NCBI RefSeq assembly: GCF_000499845.2
Contig: NC_023757.2
Span: forward strand, 5,738,118-5,802,117
Origin: Phaseolus vulgaris
Taxonomy: Eukaryota > Streptophyta > Magnoliopsida > Fabales > Fabaceae
Length of the DNA: 64,000 bases
Reading direction: 5' to 3'
Positions 38,183 to 49,268 of the stretch are shown here, piece by piece; within the stretch, counting starts at the first letter, position 1; every line of letters starts with the position of its first letter. The notes beneath the pieces were generated by a model. That model ran no database searches. It was not told where the DNA came from and saw only the letters and a list, made by a program, of their open reading frames with translations. Position numbers and translations under genes: made by a program.

Positions 38183-38338
38183 TTCTCAAAGCAAGAGGCT
38201 GCTATCTGAGATCAAGCCCGAAGATTTGAGGATAAATCTTCTCAAGAAGGAGATGATGGACACCATCCAGCCACAACAATCCCCCTAGGAAGCAAAAGCA
38301 TTGGATTTGAGGACAAATCCTTTTCAAGAGGGAGGGGA

Positions 38339-39155
38339 TGATGGAGGAGGGCCAAGCACAACCTCCCATGAAAGGCTAGACCCCAAGTCAAGAGCGTCTA
38401 GACCCAAGCCAAGCATCTAAAACCAAGCTAGAAGCGTCTAAGATCAAGCTAGGAGCGTCTAAGACCAAGCTAGGAGCATCTAAGATCAAGCTAGGAGCGT
38501 CTAAGACCAAGCTAGGAGCGTCTAGGACAAGAAGACTTGGATCAAGCTATGAATGGGAGAATGACATATTGGTACATGTTCCGTGAAGGCCCATCAAGTG
38601 TAGCCTAGTTTTAATTGGGGTGTAAATAGCATAGCCATGTGGACAAATGTTTATTTTTATGCACATTAGAATTAAGGAGGAGTTAACCTTGATTAGCTAA
38701 AGGTTTCTAGAAGCCTTCACTAATCAAGTTCGACCATGTGTAAGTTGGAGGGCCATGTGCACCCATGTGCCATGTGCTCCATGTGCCTCCATGTGCCACT
38801 TCTTTACATTTCATTTGGCTTACATTTGTGTAGCAATTAGGTCATCAAATCTGGTCCTCTTTAGCCTATAAAAAGAGGAGCCTACACCTTGTATTTGGAA
38901 GATTGAATAGAGTATTGTTATGCTGTCAATTTAGTGCCATACATTACTCATTGCCTAGCTTCTAGGTTTTAATCTTCATTTCACCACCTTCAAAGGGGCT
39001 GGCCGAACCTCCCCATGTCCATACTCTTCATGCACTTTCAAGGTCACCACACCTCCTAGGAGGACCTTGTCCACTCTCATCCATAAGCTTCCGCACCATC
39101 TTCAACCAATCATCCAAGAAGAGCTCATAGGAAATCCATCACTTCCATTCTCACT
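38339..39155 (+). repeat. gypsy 3' LTR, copy A, with polypurine tract
   Basis: The polypurine tract CAAGAGGGAGGGGA (38325-38338) is followed by TGATGGAGGAGGGCC, the likely LTR start. The LTR holds seven 21-bp tandem units (38390-38530), a TATA box in CCTATAAAAAGAGGAG (about 38868-38880), and repeated CCATGTGC words at 38750-38800. The end is approximate: the LINE fragment begins at about 39160. No matching 5' LTR is seen in the window. Confidence 0.75.
38388..38530. repeat. 21-bp tandem array inside LTR copy A
   Basis: About seven units of consensus GTCTAAGACCAAGCTAGGAGC. Variation is mainly C/T at position 10 (GACC or GATC) and GCG/GCA at the unit edge. The first units are more diverged (GTCTAGACCCAAGCCAAGC). 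Confidence 0.9.
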
Positions 39156-39159
39156 TTTT

Positions 39160-39615
39160 GTTGTTCCAATCCCCAAATTCAGCCACTGCAGAAGCTTTTG
39201 ACGAACTCAGGGAAAACAACCTCGGGAAGGCATTCTTCAAAGCCCCATTCCCCACCCAATTATCTTCCCATAACAAAACATCCTTACCAGTACCCACCTT
39301 CCAATTGATAGCTTATTCGAAATTCCGACCCCAACCTTCCAAGCTCCAGACCTCCCTCAAGTCTTCCCACCAAAGAGAATCCTTGTTATCTTTTTCTCCC
39401 TCTCTCAAACTTCTCCAACCCCCATACTTGGAATCAATAACCTTCTTCCACAAACCATCATTATCCGACCCCAGACGCCAAATCCATTTACCTAGTAATG
39501 CCAAATTAAAGGTTTTAGGTCAATAATCCCAAGACCACCATCCTCACGAGCATCTCAAACCTTTTTCCAAGAAGTCCAAACAACCTTTCTTCCATCAGAA
39601 CCCGACCCCAACTGT
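39160..39615 (-). pseudogene. LINE ORF2 fragment
   Basis: The minus strand encodes GGLGIIDLKPL (39530-39500), ALLGKWIWRLGS, LWKKVIDSKYGGWRSLRE and DSLWWEDLREVWSLEGWG, the conserved block after the reverse transcriptase in plant LINEs. Frames are broken around 39500-39530. Both ends are truncated: it starts where the gypsy LTR of 38339-39155 stops, so one element interrupted the other or both were joined by deletion. Confidence 0.82.
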
Positions 39616-40326
39616 TGCATTTTTTTTTACTTTCAATTGCTGGTAAATTCCTTGTTGAAGCAGTTTTGGTAAATTGAGAGGAGATGCAACTGGTGTTTTA
39701 CTTTGCTGTTTAATTGGTGAGCAGAATTTAATGCAGATTTTTTTTGAAAAAAAACACTATTTCTGTAATCGTTTACATAGCTGAATTTGCTGGTTCTAGG
39801 CAATTGTATAACTTTGTTGCAGCTGCTGACAATTAATAAATCTGAAATTGGCTTGTATTTTAAAGTTATTGGTGCAGTTTTTATTTTCAAAATAGTGCAT
39901 GCAGGAATTAGCAAATAAATTGATTACGAAGTGGTGTCCCTGCTTGAATACAAAGCTGGAATTGGAAATTGTTGATTGGTTTAGTGCAGATTTCGTGGCT
40001 TTAATCACTTGGATTTGAATTTGTGGCAGAATTAAAACATTGTATGTGATTTGATTTTTTGATGCAATTCATTGCGCGAGAATTGGTGAAAGTTTGCAAT
40101 TAAAAAATAATTTATTGTGGGACCCGCGAGAATAGAATTGTGAAATTGCATTTAAATTGGTGAAACAGGAAGCGAGAATTTGGTGAGAATCTTGCCATTG
40201 GAGACTTCTTGTGGGACCCTCGAGAAGTGGATTGAGAAAAAAATATAACCAGTGGCTATTCATGATAGCTAGAATCATTGATCAATTTTTACCATTTCCA
40301 TTTTGCTGAATTGAAGGAATTAGCGA
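39616..40326. other. Unidentified moderately complex sequence
   Basis: Less A+T-biased than usual spacer. GTGGGACCCGCGAGAA at 40118 and GTGGGACCCTCGAGAA at 40211 form a diverged tandem pair about 93 bp apart. It may be an LTR or leader of an unrecognised element. Confidence 0.4.
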
Positions 40327-40598
40327 GGCAATTGATTCCTGCACCATATCACTACACCCAAGACGAAAATACTTTTAATATATTATTTTTTTATTAAGGA
40401 TTTTTTTTATTGGGAATGGGCTTTTGATTTTTTTTCAGGAATTTTATGTCCGGAACACAAAAAAACTCTTTTCGATCTATTTTTCTGGAATGTATTATTT
40501 TTAATTCTGAATTTTCATATCTGGAATAAAGGGTATTTTCAGAATTTTAAAAATGTGTTGGGTGCAGGTTAAAAAATGTTGGTGTAGAAGAATTTTCC
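40327..40598. mobile_element. MULE-type MITE (ends eroded)
   Basis: The right end GGGTGCAGGTTAAAAAATGT..GAAGAATTTTCC and the left end GGCAATTGATTCCTGCACC are inverse-related. No clear 9-bp duplication is found, so boundaries are approximate. It is the first of three neighbouring elements of one terminal type. Confidence 0.6.
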
Positions 40599-40675
40599 AG
40601 GACGGGGAAATTGAACTGAAGCCTTTTGGGCCAAAATCGTGACTTGCTTGCATTTGGGCTGTACAAATTACATAT

Positions 40676-41266
40676 GGTTTCTTCTTCCTGCACCCCTATA
40701 TTTTTCTTCCTGCACCTCCAAAATTTTCTAAATAGCGAAACTGGCCTTGACCTTTTATTTGAAAAAGGGCACCATGGTTACCGGAAATCGGGATCTGGGA
40801 GTGTTCTAAGGATTCATCAATCCAGAACTGAATCATTTTTTTTTCTAGATAAGGGAGTGTTCCGGAAGCAAATTTTGCAAAAAATTATTGATTTTCGAAT
40901 TGATGAATCCAGAAACCTAATTTTGTTACGGATTGGTGGATCCGGAATGTTTTTTTTTTTTTTTAATTATGGATTTCTGAATCCGGAGTTCATATTTCTG
41001 ATACGGATTGGTGGATCTGGAATGCTTTTATTGAATGATGGATTTTTTTAATGTGAAATGCATATTTTGAATTATGGATTGGTGGATCCAAAATTTTACT
41101 GGAAGTGCTAATCCGAAATTTTTCGGATTCCATAATCCATAATGCAAAAAAATAAATACAAATCAAGTGCATTTTAGGATTTTAAAAAATAAAAGGGACA
41201 GTTTGATCTTTGCATAACATTGTGGGGTGCATGAAGAAAAATGTAGGAGTGCAGGAAGAAACTGCC
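40676..41266. mobile_element. MULE-type MITE, 591 bp, with 9-bp target duplication
   Basis: The left terminus GGTTTCTTCTTCCTGCACCC is the inverse of the right GAGTGCAGGAAGAAACTGCC, and the similarity continues for over 40 bp (TTTTTCTTCCTGCACC versus GGTGCATGAAGAAAAA). It is flanked by ATTACATAT (40667-40675) and ATTCCATAT (41267-41275), a 9-bp duplication with one mismatch, as expected for Mutator-like elements. The interior has repeated GGATTGGTGGATC units and no transposase. Confidence 0.88.
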
Positions 41267-41291
41267 ATTCCATATTTGGAGAATTATTTGA

Positions 41292-41672
41292 GGCAAATTA
41301 AATCAATTTGAACCTACACCTGATTTGCACATCAAATGATGGAAATGATTTTAAATGAAAGGGGAGTGTGAATAAAAAAATACTTCCAGAAATCCCTTAT
41401 CTGGAATATATTTCTGGATTTGGATTTTTGTAACACATTTTTAAATTCTGAAAATTCATTTTCGAAAACATTTACTGATTTTGTGTTTTTGGATTTTCTT
41501 TTCCAAAATGATTTTTTTACATTCCAGATTTATTTTTTCGCAATGAGATTTAATTTTCGAATTGTATTTTTTGAATTTTGGATTTTCAAATCCTAAATAA
41601 AGAGTAAATTCAAATTTTTTGAAAGGTGATAGGGTGGAGGTTCAAATTGGTACGGTGTTGGAAGAATTTGCC
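41292..41672. mobile_element. MULE-type MITE, 381 bp, with 9-bp target duplication
   Basis: The left end GGCAAATT.. and AATTTGAACCTACACC is the inverse of the right GGTGGAGGTTCAAATT..AGAATTTGCC. Flanks are ATTATTTGA (41283-41291) and ATTATTGGA (41673-41681), 8 of 9 bases alike. It starts only 16 bp after the duplication of the preceding element. No coding region. Confidence 0.85.
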
Positions 41673-41959
41673 ATTATTGGAATAGTGAGATGCAACTTCA
41701 CTTTGGTGTTACGAGAAAGTTGGCCCATAATTTTATTCTTAGCTTTTATTTTCATCTTGTAATTTATTCTAGTGCTTATCTTTAAGTGCTTTCTTTTTTA
41801 GTGCCTACTTTATTTGATAGCCTTTAGTTTCTTGATTGTCTTGAATTTTTTTTGACAATTGAGTTTATCTCATGTGTAATCTCTCTTGAGTTTCACTTTT
41901 CAAATTGAACTTTTATTGTTTTTATTATTGGCCTTTTGAAGTGGAATGTACTTTGGATT

Positions 41960-43452
41960 TGTTCTTTGTGAGACTAAAGCTAAGTTCTAGGTAGCATCCT
42001 AAGAGAAGACAAAAGACTATGTAAGGGGTACTCACCTTTGGAGGACAAAACAAGTAGATGCTTGGAGAGAAACACTTGTGAGAGAGGAGAAGATAACTTT
42101 GAAGATCTAATTTTTGTAATTGGCCATTATCTTTACTTTAGGTGTCTTGGAAGAGCCTTTGGTGTTCTTCCATATCTTGAAAGTTTTCTTTTAATTGTTT
42201 TCTTTAGAAAGTGCTTTTAGACAGTAAGTGTGTCTTGAAGACTCACAAGTACTAACAAGCCTAAGTTTTGTCTAGTTTAATTTTTGCAATTTAAATTCTT
42301 ACTTTTTAATATTTTCTTTTAGTTTTTTTCTTTAGAAAACTCTTTGTTTGTGTTGAAGAAGTTTTCATAGGAAGGATATTTGTGAAGTGCATTGGGATAA
42401 GTTGTGGCTAGGAAAGACTTGGTATTTAAGAGTATCTATTGTGACTCACCTCTCTTTCCTGCGAATTTACCTTGTGTGCTAGCCTCACTTTTCTTCTTGT
42501 GAAAAAATCTTTTAATAATATGTCTAGGCATTCTTCTAACCATAGAGTAAGTAACTTGAGATCTTTTTGAAAAATGTTTCAAACTTTTGGATGCTAAATT
42601 TCATAGAAAGAAAGATGAAATTTTGAAACGAACTGATACTAAACTTGTCATTATTGACACGAAGCTTAGAATTCTAAGGAAAAAAAGAAGAAATAAAAGG
42701 GCTTAGAGAAAAAGGAAAAAAAATTATAAATGGAGAAAAAAATATTAGAAGAGAAAAAAAATTTAGAGAAAAATTACAAGCTCTTAAAGAAAGAAAGATG
42801 CAGGAAGAAGAAAGAGAGAAAAAAAATAAAAATAAAGGAAAATCCTTTGTTTAAGGCTAAACCAAACATTGACATAAACTCTTCTTTTATAGAAAACTCT
42901 TCTGAGGATGTGCTTGAAGAAAAATATGTGTCTGAAGCTGAATTAGATAAAGATATGAACCTTTCCTCCACATACAAGGCAAATGAGGGGTTGTTTGAAA
43001 AAGAAGAATAGGAATCTAGAAAGGACGAGGAGTATCTTATAACACCTCATACAAGCCTAGTTGAAAAAAAAGCCTTAAAGGGGATTGCAATACTTTGAAC
43101 TCTCATTTTCCTTTAAATCATGATACTTACTCTTATTCTAAAAAATCACAAAAACAACACTTTGTGATGTTGCCTATCTTGGACAATGAACAACACAAAG
43201 TGAACAAAAATATTTTTGAAAAGGGCCTTATTTCTTCCCAACAAAACTTTTATAAAAAAAAAAACAAAGGACCTTAGTTCTTTACTATTTTCTTTGAATA
43301 CAGTTGTCTTAAATTTCTTATCTAACTTCTCTTTTATGTTTAATGTAGGTTAATATTTGACCCTGAAGAAAATACTTGATAAAATAAATAGAAGTTGTTG
43401 TCATTGAGCATCATTCATATCTTAAGGCAGATCCTTTTCAAGAGGGAAGGAA
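41960..43452 (+). pseudogene. Decayed gypsy internal region with charged coiled-coil remnant
   Basis: This precedes the LTR junction at 43453. A 93-codon frame at 42730-43011 is almost entirely Lys/Glu (KKILEEKKNLEKNYKLLKKE) followed by an acidic part (NSSEDVLEEKYVSEAEL), reminiscent of a gag tail or linker. A possible gag start with MSRHSSNHRV-like text is at about 42521. No protease, RT or integrase is recognisable. The assignment to gypsy rests on the LTR downstream. Confidence 0.5.
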
Positions 43453-44020
43453 TGATGAAAATCATCAAACTTTGAAACTTTCGACTAAGAAGTAGACGAA
43501 AAGTGAGCTTTAATGAAGAGATTATAGAGTCTTTTTTCTTCTTCTTAACTTAGTAAAAATTGTGTAAAGTAGTTAGGATTTATTGGACCTTGTATTTTGA
43601 GCCTAATTAGAGTAAGGTGTAAATAGAAAAACGAGTAGGGTGTAAAATAGGAAAAGAGGGGTGCAAATAGGAAAATTGACAAGGATGGCATGAAGGTGCA
43701 CATGTCCTCTTCTCAATGGAGAGGATTTTCCTCCAATGAAGACATGTCACTTGTCACTCTCCCAATGGAGAGAATTTGCACCAATAAGAATGTGACATTT
43801 GTCACACTCATTTGAGAGGTTTTGAGATACTTTTTACTATATATAAGAGTATGTTCTACATGTATTTTCAACTTTGAATTGAATTAGTAATGAGTAATGA
43901 AATGCTGCCTATTTTTTGTCATTCTATTTGTTTCTAAATTCTCTCTAGGTTAGTCTTCTTCAAAACTTAAACTAGACTCTTTCCTTTGAAACAAAACCAA
44001 CGCTCACGAATGAGTGGTGA
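43453..44020 (+). repeat. gypsy 3' LTR, copy B, with polypurine tract
   Basis: The tract TTTTCAAGAGGGAAGGAA (43435-43452) is directly followed by TGATGAAAATCATC. A TATA box lies in ACTATATATAAGAGTATG at about 43838-43850. The following GAATTGAATTAGTAATGAGT parallels the same position of copy A. It belongs to the same LTR style as copies A and C but is clearly diverged. The end is approximate. Confidence 0.7.
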
Positions 44021-44891
44021 TAAAAATCGCAATTCACACATGTTTAATAAACTTGCAATTCAAATTTCATCATTGAATGTCACCAAAAATAAACATAAGA
44101 TGAACATGGATAAAAACGCATAAGTATTTCGCAATCGCATAAAAAAAATGAAGGTGGATGAAGACGCAACAAGAAAATTCAAGAAAATCTGCAAAACAAC
44201 TCAGATTGTTTTTCACACCTTCACAATCATTGTTCCACCACATATTTCATGATTTTGCAAAAAAGTGGCCTAGATTACTTTGTACATCACTTAATTTCTT
44301 TTTTGAACCACAAAAAAGTTTCAGAAAATTTTCCAAAATTTTCAAAAATAAATTTTGGAGAACGTCGAGGACATGCAAAATATGAAAACTTTTCTCAAAT
44401 AAGAATATCTCAAACTCATTAACCATTAAGATGAATAAATCAGTATTAACAACCTGATATCTTATAACGAAAAGATGCAGAAAAAGTATGGTGAACATGT
44501 ATATGAATGATAATAGTGCAGTGAGACTTTGAAACTTCGTAACTGTAGTATCCCTTACGGAAATACGATATAAAAATATTCGAAATCTTTTCAAAGAATG
44601 ACGTTAAAATCTATATACGAAGATAAATTATACACTGACTTAGTCTGTATCTTCTTTTTTTTTTATCTCAGATGAAAAATTATTTCTTATTCTTTTCTCA
44701 TAAAAAAAAAAATATCATAAGCTAGTCAAAAAATTCTTAAGATATTGGTTATAATTCTATGAGCAAAATCTATTAAATATTTTAGATTGTCAATGATTAG
44801 GTTATTAAAGCCTACAAGAGTATCTACAATTGTTGGATATATGTTTTCTTGAGAAGATACATTCGGGATATTTGATGTCAATGACTCATGA
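44021..44891. other. Spacer between LTR copy B and hairpin MITE
   Basis: No recognisable coding or repeat features. The frames at 44158-44385 (plus) and 44247-44594 (minus) overlap each other and lack domains. Confidence 0.45.
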
Positions 44892-45370
44892 AATTATAAG
44901 AAAATAATTAAATATCAATTAATTTAAACACAAAAAATAATTAATTATTTTATTGACTAAATTAGATACTATATTAGTATATAAAATAGTTTTTATTACT
45001 AATATAAAATTATAAAGTAGTTTTTAAATTGATATCTACTCGTAACTACTTAAGATTCAAAATTAGTCACTAATTTAATTAAAGACTAATTTAGTTATTA
45101 AAGTAATTAGTAGTTAAAATGTTGATAGTTAATGTTAGATACAAATTTAGAAACTACTATCAATTTTTTTATTAATAATAAAAACTACTCCTCTATCAAT
45201 TTTTATTAATGATATAGAAACTACACCTCTATCAATTTTTATTAATAATAGAAACTATTTTAGATACCAATAATGTTTTAGTTTATAAAGTGGTGTATAA
45301 TTTAGTCAACATAATAACTAATTATTTTTTATCTCTAAATTAGTTGATATTTAATGATTTTCTTGTAGTG
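44892..45370. mobile_element. CACTA-type hairpin MITE abutting an LTR element
   Basis: The right end is intact (TTTAATGATTTTCTTGTAGTG); the left end is mutated (ATTATAAGAAAATAATT). Inverted arms share ATTGACTAAATTAGATACTA and its inverse. A word CTCTATCAATTTTTATTAAT is repeated at about 45192 and 45229. The element ends exactly where the LTR-like sequence of the next entry begins. Confidence 0.78.
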
Positions 45371-45870
45371 TTAGTCAATCATATAAGAGATCATGACACC
45401 ACCTCTGTTTGGGTTGGAAGTGGAATCATAATATTATATGGTTGACTCATGGCTCATTGGTGTCAAATCTCCTTGGTATATATCTATTAGAAAAAACCCA
45501 ACATGGTATCAAAGTTGATAATTTGTCTTGGTAACCAGCTCAAATGGGGACAAACATGTTTTGTTGTGGTAAAACCCAATAGCAATTAGGGTCACTACTA
45601 TGGGAGAAGTGTGTTAAGATGGTTTGTCTTAGTAACCAACTTAGATAGAGAAAGCATGCCGCGTTGTGGTAAAACTTAACTCACACTTGAGGAGGAACGA
45701 TTAGGAGAGATTGTTAAAAATTCAAGTATGAGTTGAAAGTCCTAAATTAAGTAGAAATAAGAAAGTTGATAAATATACAAGGAAAAGACTCACAAACATA
45801 TTGTCTTAAGATTTTGAGTTGTAGGTAGTGTCATGATCTTTTAGAACAACCTTGATAATTTGATCATAAA
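45371..45870 (+). mobile_element. Small TRIM-like LTR element
   Basis: LTR-like text ends ..AAACCCAACA at 45503 and is followed by TGGTATCAAAG (45504-45514), a tRNA-Met primer site. About 200 bp later a purine tract (GAGGAGGAACGATTAGGAGAGA, read from 45689) precedes TGTTAAAAATTCAAGTATGA at 45712, a plausible 3' LTR start. The interior holds a roughly 100-bp tandem repeat (TTTGTCTTGGTAACCAGCTC and TTTGTCTTAGTAACCAACTT). The 5' LTR start is cut by the CACTA MITE. Confidence 0.6.
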
Positions 45871-46235
45871 AACATTCTTAAAGGTTGTACTAATAAAACA
45901 ACTTTCACTCACAAGAAAATTAAGTTATATATTGAGTTGCCAACAAAAATAGAGAAATTTCAAGAAATATGGCAACCACATAGGACAAAACAAATAAAAA
46001 AACAAAATTGCTTCTAAAATCATGAACTTCTAATTTTTATTTGATAAGAAGTACATGAATTTTAGAAGACAATTTTTTCTTAATTATGTCTTGAAGAACC
46101 TGTTCTTCTTGGCTTTTTTGTATATATGTAGCTTGATATGTTTGATGTTTATTTCAAATGGGTGTTTGATCCTGGAAATTGTCATGAAACAATAATGCAA
46201 ATCTAATGACAAATTCTTCTCAAGGGGGAAGGGAT

Positions 46236-46680
46236 GATGGAAACCGTCCAACCACAATATCCACAAAATAAGAAGGATGAAGTCCTAGAGCTTTGTTCGA
46301 AGACTTGCTAGCACATTTGGGTCTAATTGGGATTTTGTATATCTTTTGTAGGTCTAATAAAGAGGACAACTCTAGGATGAATGATTGTATAGATTATCTC
46401 AAAGAAGACCTCCATACCACGAAAGAATACTAGAACCTTGATTAGAAGACTAGAACTTAATTGACTTTAGCACGAAAAAGTCATCATCATTTTGGGCCAT
46501 ACTTTAGTTTACAATAAATATATAAAGTAGTTTACAATTTCATTAGCCATGTATTGGTCCTAGTAGCATAGAATAATTGGCATCACCCCTTTTAGACCAC
46601 TTTTTCCCACAGTTCACTTCACAATTTGCACCTAAACCTCACTTCAATTCCACTTTTGCATGCATTCATGAATTTTTACA
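46236..46680 (+). repeat. gypsy 3' LTR, copy C, with polypurine tract
   Basis: The tract CTTCTCAAGGGGGAAGGGA (46217-46235) is followed by TGATGGAAACCGTCCAACC. A TATA-like ATAAATATATAAAG is at about 46514. Internal sequence upstream is almost absent, with only short GACAAATTCTTCTC-type text as in copy A (GACAAATCCTTTTC). Confidence 0.65.
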
Positions 46681-47910
46681 GCAAATGCACTGTATTGTTA
46701 GAAGTAATAATTTGTCTCTAAGGATGGATATCGAACCCACAAGGAACAGTTGAATAATCAAGTAAAAGATTCACTAAATAGAAAACAAAATAATAAAGTT
46801 TGTTGGAGTTTGATATGGTTTCAATGATTAATAAGAAAACAAGTTAAAAATTTTGTTGCTTCAATTGGAAAAATAGGAATTGGGGTTCATCTTTCTCACT
46901 CTTTTGTATTTTGATTAGCATGAAAATATTGTGTCCTTTGATTGATATTGATGCCCGTATAAAAATCATTTATATTGATTTCTTGCATATAAAATTATTA
47001 AGAAAGTTCAAAATATTGATTCCTTGCATATCTATAAAAGCTTCTTATCATTAAGATCAGACGTTGATAGCAATTAACCTTTCAAATCTATTCCTAGCAT
47101 TCAAATATATTAAGCACTATCATTTGGGTCAGGAACTTAAAAGTACTTTCTAGTCAAATCTAAATTTCGAGATCATGGGAAACCAAACATTACAAACAAA
47201 ATGACAATACCAATCATCAATCAAGAACATAATATTATGTTTAGATATCACCTCAATACATAAGAGTTTGAACAAATTACTCTCAATCCCAAAGGATAAA
47301 AGAAGCCACACATGATGAATGTTATAAATAGGGAGAGCAAGAAAAGAAGATATAGGATGTTTCTCCTCAACGGCTACCTCCTCTAGGGTTTCTAACACCT
47401 CCTATTCTCCCAATTGGATTACCATTCACTCAATGATGTTTTTCTCTCAATCATTCATGTTTAGGGTTATGCCTCAAGCCTCCTATTTAACCTAATTTTG
47501 CTTGGACTAAGTGACTTCTCGCTTGAGTGTTGGGCTTGCATGGGCGAGAAGCACGAAAAAAGGCACAAGGTTACTGAGCAATCTCGTTTGGGCAAGATTG
47601 AGCTCGCTTGAGCGATATTCTCTGGTGGTGTCTGGCTTCGGCAAGTTTTGGGCGAGTGCTGGTGTGTTCCAGCTTTCCCTTTTTAACTTTGTATATTTTC
47701 CTTTTGCCCAATCCTCTTCATTTTTTCCTAAAATTATGAAGTTAACACAAGTTTGAGAATAAATTGTTCTTATTCAAATTTAAATCACAAAATATGTAAA
47801 AAAATGTATAAATTCATAAATTAGGGGCTATTTTATGTTTATTTTATCAATTAATACCTATAAGTGTCTATATTTTAATATGAAATATTACTGAAATTTG
47901 ACACTTATCA
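46681..47910. repeat. gypsy-LTR-like repeat region
   Basis: One end, 46681-46835, is shared with 55386-55530 (AAGTAATAATT, CGAACCCACAAGGAACAGTT, AATCAAGTAAAAGATTCACT). The other end, read from the minus strand, begins TGATAAGTGTCAAATTTCAG at 47910, a typical start of large gypsy LTRs. This suggests a minus-strand LTR of about 1.2 kb. The CGCTTGAG-type words at 47515-47610 recall similar words at 57090-57180. No coding domain. Confidence 0.55.
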
Positions 47911-47996
47911 TGCATCCATCCAACTCCATACATAACCTGAAACTCCAAAACAAGCAAAGAGAAAAAGTATTTTCCATCAACAATAAATATCACCAA

Positions 47997-47997
<1 letters not shown>

Positions 47998-48029
<32 letters not shown>
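47998..48029. repeat. (TA)n microsatellite
   Basis: A TA tract of about 30 bp, just outside the gypsy-LTR-like region ending at 47910. Confidence 0.93.
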
Positions 48030-48031
<2 letters not shown>

Positions 48032-49224
48032 CCATGTAACTCATGTCTAATAATAAGTAACACAATGTTTGATCGTCATATTTACACTCTTCCAATAAGT
48101 TTCAAAAAGTTTAGTTACCTCTTCCTTGACATTTAAGCAATTAATCCTGACTTGAGCGTTATAATATAAATCTTTAAGTTTTCATAATTTAAGCGTTGGA
48201 CATAGAAACCACTAAAAATAGAAAAATAAAGAGATTTTCATTCTTCTACATCACGAATATATATTCTAACATGTTCGCTATATCAAACAAGTGAATATCA
48301 TATTTCAAATACAATGATAATTCTCATATGGTTAACATTTCTTTATAATTCCATATCTATTATACACTACAATTTTTTTATTACAATCACAAGTCACATC
48401 TAACAATATTGATTAGAGAATAATTTATAAAGTAATTTTTCTTTAAAAAATTAAGTGTAAAAAATAATTTTTCAGAAATGTAAATTTAAGTCTAAATCGA
48501 ATTTAAAATAAAATAAAAAATATGATAATTTAATAAATAAATATTTTTTATTATGCTTATTTTAATATAAAATTTATATTAAAATTAAATTAATTTTATT
48601 TATCATTTTAATATTTTTTATTTTTTATAAGAATAATAATATATTTATAACTATTTAATTAATCATTTTATTATATTTATTTAAATATAATCGATTAAAT
48701 TTAAATATATTATCATTTAAAGATAATTGAAGATGGTGCAAAACTGAATCTTTCTTTACATTGAAAAAAAAAATATTATTTCAGTTTTCCTGTTGATTCG
48801 TTTTGATTTTTGCGCTTTCTATGCTTATTGAAAATTTTGTAAAAAATTATGTAGTTACTAAATTTAAGAATTATCTATCTCTAATAAATCAACTTCTCTC
48901 CTCTAGAATCCTCTAGAATGTAACTAAACAATCATAATTTTTGTAAATTTGAAGAAAGTTTATAAAAAAAATTAGTAAAATAAAATTTTAAAATAAAACA
49001 AAATAAATGTTTAATTTTCATTTACAGTTTTTAAATTCTTATTTACTTAAAATTTATCTTAATATCAAATTAAGAGTAAAAATATTTAAAAAGTGTATTT
49101 TAAAATATATTACATTTCTATTTCGTTATTGATATTCTCAATATTTTATAAAAAAATTAAATTGAAAACAAATTTACTTAATATCTTAAAAGTATAAATA
49201 AATATTGAATATGTATTTTATGTT

Positions 49225-49227
<3 letters not shown>

Positions 49228-49265
<38 letters not shown>
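49228..49265. repeat. (TA)n microsatellite
   Basis: A TA tract of about 38 bp in A+T-rich spacer. Confidence 0.93.

Positions 49266-49268
<3 letters not shown>

Noticed and set aside
39158..39526. Plus-strand 122-codon frame
   Set aside because: The minus strand of the same DNA encodes a clear LINE ORF2 block; the plus frame is its shadow.
47511..47756. 81-codon frame in the gypsy-LTR-like region
   Set aside because: No domain, and the repeat context (CGCTTGAG-type words) marks it as LTR sequence.
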